The notes: generated by a model not told the origin, from the sequence alone. Positions 36,342 through 45,163 are shown, counted from the stretch's first letter. The stretch is 48,870 bases of DNA from an uncultured Chthonomonadaceae bacterium (GCA_946479035.1 CAMLDW010000015.1:1-48870), one strand, 5' to 3'. Translations and numbers: made by a program.

Positions 36342-36896
36342 ATGGATTTTCTGTCCGAACTGTGGATGCCCATCGTCATCTCGGCTGTGATCGTCTGGAT
36401 CGCAAGCTTCGCGCTACACATGTTCCTCCCGCACCACAAGGGCGAGTGGAAGGCCTTTCCCAGCGAGGCGGGGGTGATGGCCGCTCTGAGGGGCGTGGCC
36501 GCGGGGCAGTACATGTTCCCGTGGGTGAACATGGCCGACATGAAGGACCCTGCGGCGCAAGCGAAACTGAAGCAGGGCCCGTGCGGCGCCATAACCATTT
36601 GGGCCGGGCCCGTCAACATGGGCCGCAACCTGCTGCTCACGTTCACGCTCTACCTTGTCGTCGGTCTGTTCACCGCCTACCTCGGGTGGCACGCGATGCA
36701 CGGCGAGCCGGTCAAGTACATGGACGTGTTCCGAATCTGCGGCACCGCGGCGTTCATGGCGCACGCGTTCGGCTGGATGTCGCACATGATCTGGTTCCAG
36801 ATGCGAGGCTTTTGGACGTACCTGTTCGATAGCCTGGTCTACGGGCTGTTGACCGCGGGCGTGTTCGGCTGGCTTTGGCCGATGGCGGCGGGCTGA
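36342..36896 (+). CDS. Hypothetical membrane protein
   Basis: A protein of 184 residues with four predicted membrane helices: about 8-26, 104-122 and 132-150, then a last one near 160-180. A Met/Trp/His-rich sequence (LHMFLPHHKGEWKAFPSE, MAHAFGWMSHMIWFQMRG) might bind metal, but no family function is known. TAGGAG lies upstream at suitable spacing. It is divergent from the signalling operon. Confidence 0.72.
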   Translation: MDFLSELWMPIVISAVIVWIASFALHMFLPHHKGEWKAFPSEAGVMAALRGVAAGQYMFPWVNMADMKDPAAQAKLKQGPCGAITIWAGPVNMGRNLLLTFTLYLVVGLFTAYLGWHAMHGEPVKYMDVFRICGTAAFMAHAFGWMSHMIWFQMRGFWTYLFDSLVYGLLTAGVFGWLWPMAAG

Positions 36897-36916
36897 GTCT
36901 GCCTGCAATCCACGGC

Positions 36917-36944
36917 GCCAGGGCCTGGCCTCAGGTCCTGGCGT
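36917..36944 (+). terminator. Terminator-like hairpin
   Basis: A 12-bp stem with one G-U pair (36917-36928 with 36933-36944, loop GCCT) just after the membrane protein gene. No T-run. Confidence 0.4.
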
Positions 36945-36964
36945 CGGTGCGTCCAGGGCTCGTG

Positions 36965-36970
36965 TAAGAT
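36965..36970 (+). promoter_or_regulatory. -10 box of the VOC gene, leaderless type
   Basis: TAAGAT, 6 nt before ATG 36977; no ribosome site. Confidence 0.5.
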
Positions 36971-36976
36971 CCGCCC

Positions 36977-37384
36977 ATGGCTACTGAAACGATGGACCAG
37001 CACGCGCTCAATGAAGGGCGCACGTTTACTTGGCACGAGGTCTATGCGCCGGACGCGCAGAAGGCCATCGACTTCTATACCAGCGCGCTCGGCTTCGGCA
37101 CGTCCTCGATGGACATGGGTGGCGGTTTCACGTACCACATGCTGACGATGAACGGCCAAGGGGTCGCAGGCGTGATGGGTACGAACACTCCGGAGATGAA
37201 GGACGTTCCGCCTCACTGGTCGGTGTACATCGCGGTCGACGACGTCGACGCCCGGCTCGAGAAGTGCAAGGCGCTCGGCGCGAAGGTCGTGCACGGCCCG
37301 ATGGACGTGCCGACGGTCGGTCGCATGGTCCTGATCCAGGACCCCCACGGCGCGCACGTCTGGCTCTTCAAGAGCGCGAACTGA
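36977..37384 (+). CDS. VOC / glyoxalase-like protein
   Basis: A protein of 135 residues of the vicinal oxygen chelate fold: FTWHEVYAPDAQKAIDFYTSALGF, then HWSVYIAVDDVDARLEKCKALGAKVVHGPMDVP and a C-terminal IQDPHGAHVWLFK. Members bind a metal through His/Glu; they include lyases, dioxygenases and antibiotic-binding proteins, so no substrate can be named. The start is supported by the -10 box 6 nt upstream. An intrinsic terminator follows. Confidence 0.85.
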   Translation: MATETMDQHALNEGRTFTWHEVYAPDAQKAIDFYTSALGFGTSSMDMGGGFTYHMLTMNGQGVAGVMGTNTPEMKDVPPHWSVYIAVDDVDARLEKCKALGAKVVHGPMDVPTVGRMVLIQDPHGAHVWLFKSAN

Positions 37385-37397
37385 CGTGCTGGGTGGC

Positions 37398-37431
37398 GCG
37401 GTGCGGCGATGGTTCGCCGCACCGCGATTTT
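37398..37431 (+). terminator. Intrinsic terminator after the VOC gene
   Basis: A perfect 12-bp stem (37398-37409 with 37414-37425, loop TGGT) followed by GATTTT. Confidence 0.75.
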
Positions 37432-37459
37432 GTCAGCGCCCCTCGGGTAACACGTGTGC

Positions 37460-37798
37460 ATGCGGCGCACCAGCCACATCGCAGTGCGAGTACCGGCCGA
37501 GCGGGTCGAGGAGGCGGTCGCGCACTACACGGCTCTGCTGGGTGTGAAGAGGCGCGACTCGGACGACGGGCAGATCGGTCTCGTGGGGGAGAACTTCACG
37601 ATCTGGATCGACGCGGGCGACAAGGGCGGCGAGGTCCTGCAGGAGTTCGCTGGCGCCGGGCTGGAGGTAGAGAAAGCGCGGTTCGTCATGAGCGGCTGCG
37701 AGGTCTTTGACGAGTCCGACGAAGGGTTCCACGTCCGCGACCCGTTCGGCATGTGCTACCACGTCTGGTTCGAGGAGGACGGGGAGGAGCCCGCATGA
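37460..37798 (+). CDS. Second VOC-like protein
   Basis: A protein of 112 residues from ATG 37460; GTG 37454 is an alternative. RTSHIAVRVPAERVEEAVAH at the start and FHVRDPFGMCYHVWFEED at the end fit the glyoxalase/VOC fold. A TAACAC box lies 6 nt before the ATG, a weaker version of the leaderless pattern. The stop overlaps the DinB gene as ATGA. Confidence 0.75.
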   Translation: MRRTSHIAVRVPAERVEEAVAHYTALLGVKRRDSDDGQIGLVGENFTIWIDAGDKGGEVLQEFAGAGLEVEKARFVMSGCEVFDESDEGFHVRDPFGMCYHVWFEEDGEEPA

Positions 37799-38250
37799 CC
37801 GTAGACGAACTGATCGACGCGTGGCGCGCGAACGACCGCGCAAACCACGAGTTCCTTAAGCTCTGCACCGAGGCGGACCTCGAGCTCAAGCCCGGCAGGG
37901 GAAAGACGGTTCGCTCCAACTTCGTGCACATCATCGGCGTTCGCCGCATGTGGGCGGAGGTCGCGATGAAGAAGGAGTCCGAGGCGATCAAGAAGCTCGG
38001 CTGGAAGAGCGCGACCCGGAAGGAAATCCAGCAGGGCCTGAGAGCCTCGTGCGAGCTGATGGAGAAGGTGTTCCGCAAGATGGCCGAGGCGAAGAAGCAA
38101 GGGAAGTGGCCGTTGCCGCTCTTTTTCGCCTACTGCGTCGCGCACGAGGCGAACCACCGGGCGCAGATCGAGATCGCCCTGCGCATCAACGGCCGCGAGC
38201 CCGGCGACGGAGCCCTCTACGCCCTCTGGGAGTGGGGAAAAAAGCCCTGA
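37795..38250 (+). CDS. DinB-family protein
   Basis: A protein of 151 residues from ATG 37795, with GGAGGAG about 6 nt upstream and a 4-nt overlap with the VOC gene. The DinB-like four-helix bundle features are LIDAWRANDRANHEFL, NFVHIIGVRRMWAEV (first His ligand) and the C-terminal YCVAHEANHRAQIEIAL (His ligands). Relatives bind a divalent metal and include thiol-dependent transferases (bacillithiol or mycothiol type). The exact activity is unknown. Confidence 0.8.
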   Translation: MTVDELIDAWRANDRANHEFLKLCTEADLELKPGRGKTVRSNFVHIIGVRRMWAEVAMKKESEAIKKLGWKSATRKEIQQGLRASCELMEKVFRKMAEAKKQGKWPLPLFFAYCVAHEANHRAQIEIALRINGREPGDGALYALWEWGKKP

Positions 38251-38279
38251 GGGCCCTTGGCGCAGCGAAAGACCTCATT

Positions 38280-38285
38280 TATCAT
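38280..38285 (+). promoter_or_regulatory. -10 box of the RidA gene, leaderless type
   Basis: TATCAT, 6 nt before ATG 38292; no ribosome site at normal spacing. Confidence 0.5.
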
Positions 38286-38291
38286 AGAGGC

Positions 38292-38696
38292 ATGTCAGCC
38301 CAACAGACTCAAACGAACAAGCGGGTGAACGTGGAGGGCCTGGTCAAGCTGCCCGCCTTTAGCCACGCCGTGATCGCGGGCGACTTCATCTTTGTCGCCG
38401 GAACGCTCGGAGTGAAGCCGGGCGAGCGCAAGCGCGTGCCTGGCGGCGTCGGGCCCGAGACCGAACAGTCGCTACGGAACATCGAGTCGGTGCTTAAAGA
38501 GTGCGGAGCGGGCCTTGGCGACGTCGTCAAGGTCACCGTGTACCTCGACGACATGACCGACTTTGACGAGATGAACGAGGCCTACATCCGCGTGATGGGG
38601 ACGGACCCGCCAGCGCGCGCGACGCTCGGTGCGAACGGACTGGCGCTCGGCGCCGGAGTAGAGATCGAAGCCGTGGCCCACGTAGCGAAGCGCTAG
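38292..38696 (+). CDS. RidA/YjgF-family protein
   Basis: A protein of 134 residues. RidA proteins hydrolyse reactive enamine/imine products of PLP enzymes. LVKLPAFSHAVIAGDFIFVAGTLG, then TEQSLRNIESVLKECGAG, VVKVTVYLDDMTDFDEMNE and the C-terminal PARATLGANGLALGAGVEIEA follow the family. The Arg in PARAT is the substrate carboxylate-binding residue. The start is set by homology and a -10 box 6 nt upstream. A longer open frame upstream is not real protein. Confidence 0.9.
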   Translation: MSAQQTQTNKRVNVEGLVKLPAFSHAVIAGDFIFVAGTLGVKPGERKRVPGGVGPETEQSLRNIESVLKECGAGLGDVVKVTVYLDDMTDFDEMNEAYIRVMGTDPPARATLGANGLALGAGVEIEAVAHVAKR

Positions 38697-38791
38697 CTCT
38701 CGTCCCGCAGCTTCTTCGCCCAGCGAAAGAGAGCGAAGATCAAGACGCTCACTACGACCTGGATCATCAGGGAGTATCCGTCGTAGTCCAT
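38693..38791 (-). CDS. Possible 32-residue single-pass membrane peptide
   Basis: Reads MDYDGYSLMIQVVVSVLIF... and ends in basic and acidic residues (RWAKKLRDES). One membrane helix is clear. Its stop overlaps the RidA stop in a CTAG palindrome. There is no strong ribosome site, so it is tentative. Confidence 0.4.
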   Translation of the reverse strand: MDYDGYSLMIQVVVSVLIFALFRWAKKLRDES

Positions 38792-38854
38792 CTCTTGGTG
38801 TCTTGTTCCGTGCCCGGCCCCGTCGGGCCAGGGAACATTGCCGGGGTGATCGGG

Positions 38855-38860
38855 GATACT
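38855..38860 (+). promoter_or_regulatory. -10 box of the cupin gene, leaderless type
   Basis: GATACT, 7 nt before ATG 38868. Confidence 0.45.
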
Positions 38861-38867
38861 CGAGGGC

Positions 38868-39245
38868 ATGGATCCCCTCGTCCACCCATGGGACGGCGTC
38901 TCAGCCGACAACCCGGTCCCGCTCCTCTTTCGCAAGCGCGTCATTGCCGAGCGCGTCATGATCGCGCGCGTGGAGCTCGAGCCCGGCTGCGAGGTGGCGG
39001 TGCACCGCCACGAGATGGAGCAGGTCGCGTGCGTGATGTCCGGCCGCGTGCTGTGGCGGCTGGGCGAGAAGGGGACCGACAATTATCGCGAGATCGAGGT
39101 GTCGGGCGGCAACGTCGTGGTCCTGCCACCCAACTTCCCGCACGGAGTCACGGCGATCGAGCGCACGCTCATCTTCGACGTCCTCTCACCACCGGGCGAG
39201 ATGGGAGTGGACAGGCAGAAAGCCCAGCAGCGCTTGAGCAGGTAG
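38868..39245 (+). CDS. Cupin-fold metal protein
   Basis: A protein of 125 residues. The cupin motifs are present: motif 1 VAVHRHEMEQVACVMSG (HxH...E) and motif 2 VVVLPPNFPHGVTAIE (second His). Metal binding is likely. The substrate is unknown; similar single-domain cupins include dioxygenases and sensors. The -10 box 7 nt upstream supports the start. Convergent with the hydrolase gene. Confidence 0.85.
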   Translation: MDPLVHPWDGVSADNPVPLLFRKRVIAERVMIARVELEPGCEVAVHRHEMEQVACVMSGRVLWRLGEKGTDNYREIEVSGGNVVVLPPNFPHGVTAIERTLIFDVLSPPGEMGVDRQKAQQRLSR

Positions 39246-39269
39246 GTTTGGTCGAAAAGCGCGAGTGGG

Positions 39270-40076
39270 CTACTTGATCTTCGCCAGCAGGTCCATCCAC
39301 CGCTTCCAGCCGTCGGCCTGCGCCTTTGCGTTCGCAGCCTCTGCGTCCGGCTGTTGGCCCGCGCGCATGAAGCCGTGCCCCGCGCCCTCGTAGACCACAG
39401 GCTCGTACGGTTTGCCGTTCGCCTTCATCAGTTTCTCGCTGTCGGGGATCGTGCCGTTCACGCGCATGTCGTTGCCGCCGTAAAAGCCGTAGACGGGGCA
39501 CTGGATTGCTTTGACCGCCGCCTCGTCCGTGGGGCCGGTCCCGTAAAAGACGAATGCGGCGCTCAAACCTTTTTGGTGCGTCGCGTAACGAAAAGTGCTG
39601 GTGCCGCCCCAACAGAAGCCCGCTACGACGACCTTGCCGTTCCCAGACGGTAGCCCCTTCGCGTACGCATAGGCCGCGTCGAGGTCCGCGTCGACCTGGT
39701 CCGGCGCCAGGCCGGACATCGCTTCGCGCACTTTTCCGGGATCCATGCTCGAGGTTCCGCCGCCGCTCGGCCCCATGCCGGAAAGGAAGTCGGGCGCGAC
39801 CACGATATAGCCCGCTGCGGCCAATTGGTCTGCGACGAGCTGCACCCAATCGGTCATGCCGAAGATCTCGTGGATGAGGAGAACGACTGTCGCCTTGTGG
39901 CTGACCTCGGGGTACGCGACGAACGCCTTGACGGTCCTGTCGCCGTGCTTGAGGCTGGCCCACTCAAGGTGGCGCGGCGAGGCGTCCACCTTCGCCTTCG
40001 CCCAGTCTTGCGCGTAGGTCGCCGCAGCAAGCGAGACGATAACTAGGAGGACCGCTAGTTTGAAGAGGCACATCAT
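39270..40076 (-). CDS. Exported dienelactone hydrolase family protein
   Basis: A protein of 268 residues. A signal peptide (MMCLFKLAVLLVIVSLAAATYAQ) precedes an alpha/beta hydrolase domain of the dienelactone hydrolase type. It has VVLLIHEIFGM, nucleophile Cys in VVAGFCWGGTS, Asp in GGNDMRVNG and His in EGAGHGFMRAG. It may hydrolyse ester or lactone substrates in the periplasm. The start at ATG 40076 has TAGAAT 6 nt upstream. Confidence 0.88.
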   Translation of the reverse strand: MMCLFKLAVLLVIVSLAAATYAQDWAKAKVDASPRHLEWASLKHGDRTVKAFVAYPEVSHKATVVLLIHEIFGMTDWVQLVADQLAAAGYIVVAPDFLSGMGPSGGGTSSMDPGKVREAMSGLAPDQVDADLDAAYAYAKGLPSGNGKVVVAGFCWGGTSTFRYATHQKGLSAAFVFYGTGPTDEAAVKAIQCPVYGFYGGNDMRVNGTIPDSEKLMKANGKPYEPVVYEGAGHGFMRAGQQPDAEAANAKAQADGWKRWMDLLAKIK

Positions 40077-40082
40077 GCGCCT

Positions 40083-40088
40083 ATTCTA
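40083..40088 (-). promoter_or_regulatory. -10 box of the hydrolase gene, leaderless type
   Basis: Minus-strand TAGAAT, 6 nt before ATG 40076. Confidence 0.5.
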
Positions 40089-40095
40089 CGCGAGG

Positions 40096-40992
40096 CTAGC
40101 TCGTCTTTCGCCTTAAGAAGACGCGCGCGAGGAACCCTTCGAACCGGCGCGACCACTTGTACCAGCTCGCGCTGATCTTGTCGAGCTGCGCGATGGGGAA
40201 GCGAGGTCGGCGCAGGTGCGCGTCGTTCCAGGTCACGTCCGCTCCCTGCAAAGGCAGGTTCTCGGGCCGTCTGTGGGTGCCGAACGCGTGGTCCCAGACG
40301 GCGAAGCCCCACAGCCCGACGACCGCGAGGTTGCACGTCGGCCGCCAGTGGTGCATGAGGTGGAACCCGTAGGCGTGCTTGGTCGCCTTGCCGAAGTAGC
40401 GGTTCTCCATCAGTGGCTTCCAATACTTGTCGAACGGGAGGTGCGTGAGCGCGTGCCAAACTTCGTAGCCGCCGTAACAGAGCGTCACGGCGAAGAGCAG
40501 ACCGGAGACGACTGGCGCGCCGTTGAAGAGAAGCACGGCGGGCAGGCCGAAAAGCACGAAGAACATCGCGTAGAAGATCGCGAGAGCGTAGTAGGGGAAC
40601 ATCATGGACTCCTCCTGGTGCTCGTGCTCGATCGCGTACCGGCTCTCGACCTGGACCATTTGGGCCGGCTCGTTGGGGCTCACGGGCGCCTTGATGTTCG
40701 TCAGTCCGTGGTGGTGGCCGTGCGCGGAGTGCATCGAACGCAGGAACGGCAGCACGGCGGAGTGCAGGAGGTACCTGTGGTAGAGGTATTCAAAGAGGCT
40801 CATCGGCAGGCCGTAGAGCGCCGTGCAGAGCAGGATCATCCAGGGTCGCTGGAACTCCGCGACGAACGCTTGCGGGGCGACCCAGTAGAAGATCGCAAGT
40901 GCGGCTGAGAGCTGCGCTCCAGTCGAGAGGAAGAAGACGCCCCAAGGAAATCCCTTGGCGTGCGCGTGGCCAGTATCGTGGTTTATGGTCAA
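40096..40992 (-). CDS. Fatty-acid hydroxylase / sterol desaturase family protein
   Basis: A protein of 298 residues with four or so membrane helices and the di-iron histidine boxes of the family: FEYLYHRYLLH, MHSAHGHHHG, YEVWHALTH and YGFHLMHHWRP. These enzymes use O2 to hydroxylate or desaturate lipids. The substrate (fatty acid, sphingoid, hopanoid, carotenoid) cannot be told. TTG 40992 is the start, which is uncertain; a CATAAT at 41067-41072 (minus) could be its -10, giving a leader of about 70 bases. Confidence 0.85.
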   Translation of the reverse strand: MTINHDTGHAHAKGFPWGVFFLSTGAQLSAALAIFYWVAPQAFVAEFQRPWMILLCTALYGLPMSLFEYLYHRYLLHSAVLPFLRSMHSAHGHHHGLTNIKAPVSPNEPAQMVQVESRYAIEHEHQEESMMFPYYALAIFYAMFFVLFGLPAVLLFNGAPVVSGLLFAVTLCYGGYEVWHALTHLPFDKYWKPLMENRYFGKATKHAYGFHLMHHWRPTCNLAVVGLWGFAVWDHAFGTHRRPENLPLQGADVTWNDAHLRRPRFPIAQLDKISASWYKWSRRFEGFLARVFLRRKTS

Positions 40993-41129
40993 GGCGTTCC
41001 GTGTCCGATTGTGTTAGTGAGAGGCTTCCGTTGCCCCATTTCCGACACCGTCGTCGCCTGTCACCTATTATGACGTCGGTCGGCTGTAGTCGGTTGCCGG
41101 GGCCCATGGGCGTTTTGGCCGTCCCTGGC

Positions 41130-42182
41130 TCAAAGCAACTTCAATTGGCCGCGCTCTAGCTCCAACAGCCTCTGCTTGCGCCATAGCCCGCCGCCATAGC
41201 CGCAGAGCGACCCGTCGGACCTGATGACCCTGTGGCAGGGCACGATGATCGCTATCCTGTTGTCTCCGTTCGCCTTGCCCACTGCGCGCTGTGCGTCCGG
41301 TCTGCCGAGCTGCCCGGCGAGATCGCCATAAGAGAGCGTCGCGCCGTAATGGATCGCTTTCAACCGGTTCCAGACCGACTCCTGGAACTCCGTGCCCTTG
41401 TGGTCGACGCGGACCGAGAACGAGCGGAGCGACCCGGCGAAGTATTCGCGCAGCTCCCCGCGCAGGGCACGGAGCACCGTCGGCTCTCCGGGCGCAAGCG
41501 AGCACCCGTACCGCGACTGCAGCGCCTTCATCTGTGTCGGCATCATGCGCCGGTCAGCGAACTCCAATAGGTAGAGGCGCGAATCGTCCGCGACCGCGAC
41601 CATCGGCCCGAGCGGCGTCTCGATCCGTTGGACGCAGAACACCGCCCCGCCTGCGTGCGAAGGAGAGGTGCCGAACTCGCGCTGGAACGCCTCGCGAAAG
41701 CCGCTGGTCGAGTCCCATCCGTTGAGCTTCGCGCACTCGATCACGCTGGTGCCCGCACTGATTTGCCTGTGCGCCTGCCCGAGCCGCAGTCCGCGCTGAT
41801 AGGACTGGAAGGTCGTGCCGTAGTTCTGCCGGAACCACCTGCGCAGCCTTTCGGGCGAGATCCCGTTTTCGGCGAGCGACTTCTCGCTCACGCGCTCCTC
41901 CGGCCGTTGCTCGACCATCGCCATCGCTGAGCGCACCCACTCCGGCGGCTCTTGCACGCGGTCCATCGGCTTGCAGCGCTTGCACGCGCGATACCCTGCG
42001 GCAGTCGCCTCTTCTGGCGAAGCGTAGAACACGACGTTTTCCGGCTTGGCCGCGCGGGCGGGGCAGACGGGGCGGCAGAAGATGCGCGTTGTCCTGACAG
42101 CGATGTAGAAGACGCCGTCGAACGACTTGTCCCTCTCACGCACCGCCTGCAGCATCCTCTCCCTGCTCGGTAGGGCCGTCAT
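41130..42182 (-). CDS. ada: Ada: methylphosphotriester/O6-methylguanine DNA methyltransferase and regulator
   Basis: A protein of 350 residues, close to E. coli Ada (354). The N-terminal zinc domain has the four Cys (36, 40, 67, 70: RIFCRPVC and ACKRC); Cys36 accepts methyl from phosphotriesters and turns the protein into an activator. An AraC-type HTH (about 95-180, LAENGISPERLRRWFRQNYG) follows, then the O6-alkylguanine transferase with PCHRVI and catalytic Cys at 316. The start at ATG 42182 is supported by TACCGT 6 nt upstream. It is divergent from the ABC transporter. Confidence 0.95.
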   Translation of the reverse strand: MTALPSRERMLQAVRERDKSFDGVFYIAVRTTRIFCRPVCPARAAKPENVVFYASPEEATAAGYRACKRCKPMDRVQEPPEWVRSAMAMVEQRPEERVSEKSLAENGISPERLRRWFRQNYGTTFQSYQRGLRLGQAHRQISAGTSVIECAKLNGWDSTSGFREAFQREFGTSPSHAGGAVFCVQRIETPLGPMVAVADDSRLYLLEFADRRMMPTQMKALQSRYGCSLAPGEPTVLRALRGELREYFAGSLRSFSVRVDHKGTEFQESVWNRLKAIHYGATLSYGDLAGQLGRPDAQRAVGKANGDNRIAIIVPCHRVIRSDGSLCGYGGGLWRKQRLLELERGQLKLL

Positions 42183-42188
42183 GCAACG

Positions 42189-42194
42189 ACGGTA
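42189..42194 (-). promoter_or_regulatory. -10 box of ada, leaderless type
   Basis: Minus-strand TACCGT, 6 nt before ATG 42182. For the divergent ABC gene, a TACCCT at 42283-42288 lies 9 nt before its ATG. Confidence 0.4.
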
Positions 42195-42297
42195 CCACTC
42201 GACGCGGGCCAAGGGCCGCCGAAAAACCCGCACCGATGTGCCGTCTCTGTGACTCTCGGCTTACGACGGACGGCTCGCCTGGTACCCTCGTCGAGCG

Positions 42298-44109
42298 ATG
42301 GTGCCTGGCGGCGCAGTGATCGATACGAAGGCGAAGAAGCAGATCGACCGCGCGATGGTGCGGCGGATCCTGGGCCTTTTCCGGCCGCACAAGTCGATGG
42401 TCCTGACCACGGGCCTCGCCGTGTTCGTCGGGGTGTTGCTCGGGATCGCACCGCCGTTCTTCCTGCAAAGGATCATCGACGTCGGCCTTCAGCAGCGCCG
42501 CATGGACGTCGTGGCCGAGTTTTCGATCCTCACGGTCCTGTTCGTCGCGCTCGGCGCCGGCGTGACGCTGCTCTACGGCTACTGGAGCTGCGTCGTCGGG
42601 CAAAAGATCATGTGCGACCTGCGCCGTACGCTCTTCACGCACCTGCAGAGCATGTCCCTGCGCTTTTTCACTTCCACGCGCACGGGCGAGATCCAGACGC
42701 GCCTGATCAACGACGTGCAGGGCGTACAGACTGTCGTCAGCAACACGATCACGGACCAGCTCAGCAACCTCGGCATCGCCGTCTCTACTCTGATCGCGAT
42801 GGTGATCGTGGACTGGCGCCTCACGATTCTTAGCGTCGGCCTCATTCCGTTCTTCGCGGTCTTCGGCAACTGGTTCGGCAACTTTGCGCGCAAAGTGCGC
42901 CTCGGGACGCAGGAGCAGACTGGCGAGCTGAACTCGATGATGCAGGAGACGCTCTCCGTCAGCGGCATCCTTCTGACAAAGACCTCCGGGCGGCTCGACG
43001 TGCTTACGGAGAAGTTCGACGTCGAGAACAAGAAGCTCGCCGGGTGGCAGATCAAGTCCTCTGTCGTGCAGTACATGTTCTTCGGCCTGATCCGCCTGAT
43101 CACGCAACTTGCGCCCGCGCTCGTGTACTGGCTGGCTGGTTGGCTGCTGGTCTCGCACGGCGATGCGAGCATCACGGTCGGCAAGCTCGTTGCGTTTACG
43201 TTCTTGCAGACGCGCATGTTTTTCCCGATGACGGGGCTGCTCAACGCGCAGGTCGAGATCATGTCCTCGATGGCGCTCTTCGGGCGCATCTTCGAGTACG
43301 TCGACATGCCGGTGGACGTCAAGGAGCGCGAAAACCCAGAGCGGTTGACGAACCTGCAGGGCCGGGTCGAGTTCCAGGACGTTCTGTTCGCCTACGACGC
43401 GAACACCGACCACCCGACGCTCTCAGGAATCAGCTTCCACGCGGAGCCGGGGCAGCTCGTCGCGCTCGTGGGACCGAGCGGCGCGGGCAAGACCACCCTG
43501 ACTTACCTCATCCCGCGCCTCTATGACGCCGACGCCGGGCGCGTGCTCATCGACGGGCACGACGTGCGCGACGTCGCGACGGTGGACCTCGCTTCCGCCG
43601 TCGGCGCGGTGACGCAGGAGACCTACCTGCTGCACACGACCGTGCGCGAGAACCTGCGAGTCGCCAAGCCCGACGCGACGGACGAGGAGATCGAGGAGGC
43701 CTGCCGCTCCGCGGCGATCCACGACCACATCGCGTCGCTGCCCGAAGGGTACGGAACTGTTGTCGGCGAGCGCGGCTACAAGCTGAGCGGCGGCGAGAAG
43801 CAGCGCCTGGCGATCGCGCGCGCGATCCTCAAGAACCCGCGCATCCTCATCCTGGACGAGGCGACCTCCGCGCTCGACACGCGCTCCGAGCGGCTGATCC
43901 AGTCCTCGCTCGCGAGCCTGATGCACGGTCGCACGACGTTCGCCATCGCGCACCGGCTCTCGACCATCCTCGCAGCAGACCAGATCATAGTACTGGACAA
44001 AGGGCGCATCGTCGAGCAGGGCAGGCACACTGACCTCTTGCGCCTGGACGGGCTTTACGCAAAGCTCTACCACGAGCAGTTCTCCTCGCTGAGCGAAACG
44101 ACCGCTTAG
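42298..44109 (+). CDS. ABC exporter, fused membrane and ATPase domains (MsbA-like)
   Basis: A protein of 603 residues. Six membrane helices (about 37-320, an ABC type-IV exporter fold with the coupling segment TRTGEIQTRLINDV) are followed by the nucleotide-binding domain. It has Walker A GPSGAGKTT, Q-loop GAVTQETYLL, signature LSGGEKQRLAIARAI, Walker B ILILDEATSALD and H-loop IAHRLSTI. It acts as a homodimer or heterodimer that exports lipid or drug-like substrates; the substrate is unknown. The three exported-protein genes that follow lie close by but each of the first two has its own promoter box. Confidence 0.95.
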   Translation: MVPGGAVIDTKAKKQIDRAMVRRILGLFRPHKSMVLTTGLAVFVGVLLGIAPPFFLQRIIDVGLQQRRMDVVAEFSILTVLFVALGAGVTLLYGYWSCVVGQKIMCDLRRTLFTHLQSMSLRFFTSTRTGEIQTRLINDVQGVQTVVSNTITDQLSNLGIAVSTLIAMVIVDWRLTILSVGLIPFFAVFGNWFGNFARKVRLGTQEQTGELNSMMQETLSVSGILLTKTSGRLDVLTEKFDVENKKLAGWQIKSSVVQYMFFGLIRLITQLAPALVYWLAGWLLVSHGDASITVGKLVAFTFLQTRMFFPMTGLLNAQVEIMSSMALFGRIFEYVDMPVDVKERENPERLTNLQGRVEFQDVLFAYDANTDHPTLSGISFHAEPGQLVALVGPSGAGKTTLTYLIPRLYDADAGRVLIDGHDVRDVATVDLASAVGAVTQETYLLHTTVRENLRVAKPDATDEEIEEACRSAAIHDHIASLPEGYGTVVGERGYKLSGGEKQRLAIARAILKNPRILILDEATSALDTRSERLIQSSLASLMHGRTTFAIAHRLSTILAADQIIVLDKGRIVEQGRHTDLLRLDGLYAKLYHEQFSSLSETTA

Positions 44110-44115
44110 GCGGGC

Positions 44116-44121
44116 TATGCT
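44116..44121 (+). promoter_or_regulatory. -10 box, TATGCT, leaderless type
   Basis: 6 nt before ATG 44128. Confidence 0.5.
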
Positions 44122-44127
44122 TACGGC

Positions 44128-45147
44128 ATGAAACGCTGGGCGCTGCTGCTGACCGTGCTGCCGATTGCGGCGCTTTCCGTCGTCGGAGACCAGCGCCAGC
44201 AGGACGCACTGACCGCAGCCCAGGGCTTTCTCTCTTCGCTCCGGCCGGACCAGACCGCAAGGGCCGCGATGCCGTTCGAAGACGAGAACCGCACTCTCTG
44301 GCTGTACGTCCCTGCCCAGCGAAAGGGGCTGGCATGGAGGGAAATGGACGCTGCGCAGGCGGCCAAGGGCGCAGCGCTGCTCAAGGCCTCGCTGAGCGAC
44401 CTCGGCTACCAGCGCACGGAGACGGTGCGAAAGCTTGAGGCCGTGTTGGGAGAGATCGAGCACAACCCACAAGCGCGCGACAGGGACTACTACGTGTTCG
44501 CCTTCTTTGGCGCCCCGAACGACGGCTCGAAGTGGGGATGGCGCTACGAGGGGCACCACGTCTCGATCAACTTCACCTACGTCGGCAACAAGCTGGTGGC
44601 GAGCACGCCGCAGTTCTTCGGCTCCAACCCCGCGGAGGTGGCGAGCGGGCCGGAGAAAGGGACCCGCATGCTGGGCAAGGAGGAGGACATGGGCTTCGCG
44701 CTCCTCGCCTCGCTCAGCCCGGACCAGCGCAAGAAGGCAGTGCTGGAGGCGACCGCGCCGGGCGACATCTTTACGAGCCAGACGCGCAAGGCGGAGCGGC
44801 TCGGCGACACCGGGCTCCAATACAGCGAGATGACGAAGCCGCAGCAGGAGGCGCTGCTTGCGCTCGTGCGGCAGAACGCGCTGGCACAGAGGCCGGAAGA
44901 GGTCGGGCGCAGGATGCAGAAGATCGAAAAGGCGGGCTACGACCACTTGGTGTTCGCCTGGATGGGTGGCGACAGGCCAGGAGTCGGGCACTACTACCGG
45001 ATCCAAGGGCCGACCTTCGTCATTGAGTTCGACAACACTCAGAACAACGCCGACCACATCCACCTGGCTTGGCGCGACTTTGAAGGCGACTTCGGGCGCG
45101 ACGTGCTGGCCGAGCACTACGAGCACGACCACTCCCACGGCAACTAG
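44128..45147 (+). CDS. Exported DUF3500 protein
   Basis: A protein of 339 residues with a signal peptide (MKRWALLLTVLPIAALSVVG). The DUF3500 family segments are FEDENRTLWLYVPAQRKGL, WGWRYEGHHVSINFTYVG, FFGSNPAEVASGPEKGTRML and YRIQGPTFVIEFDNTQNN, then a histidine-rich end (HYEHDHSHG). The function of the family is unknown; the histidines suggest metal binding. Confidence 0.87.
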   Translation: MKRWALLLTVLPIAALSVVGDQRQQDALTAAQGFLSSLRPDQTARAAMPFEDENRTLWLYVPAQRKGLAWREMDAAQAAKGAALLKASLSDLGYQRTETVRKLEAVLGEIEHNPQARDRDYYVFAFFGAPNDGSKWGWRYEGHHVSINFTYVGNKLVASTPQFFGSNPAEVASGPEKGTRMLGKEEDMGFALLASLSPDQRKKAVLEATAPGDIFTSQTRKAERLGDTGLQYSEMTKPQQEALLALVRQNALAQRPEEVGRRMQKIEKAGYDHLVFAWMGGDRPGVGHYYRIQGPTFVIEFDNTQNNADHIHLAWRDFEGDFGRDVLAEHYEHDHSHGN

Positions 45148-45163
45148 ACGGCCCGTTGGCGCG

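Noticed and set aside
42246..42833. Long alternative frame across the ABC exporter start
   Set aside because: Arg/Asp/Gly-rich shadow of the exporter; the exporter frame holds all ABC motifs.
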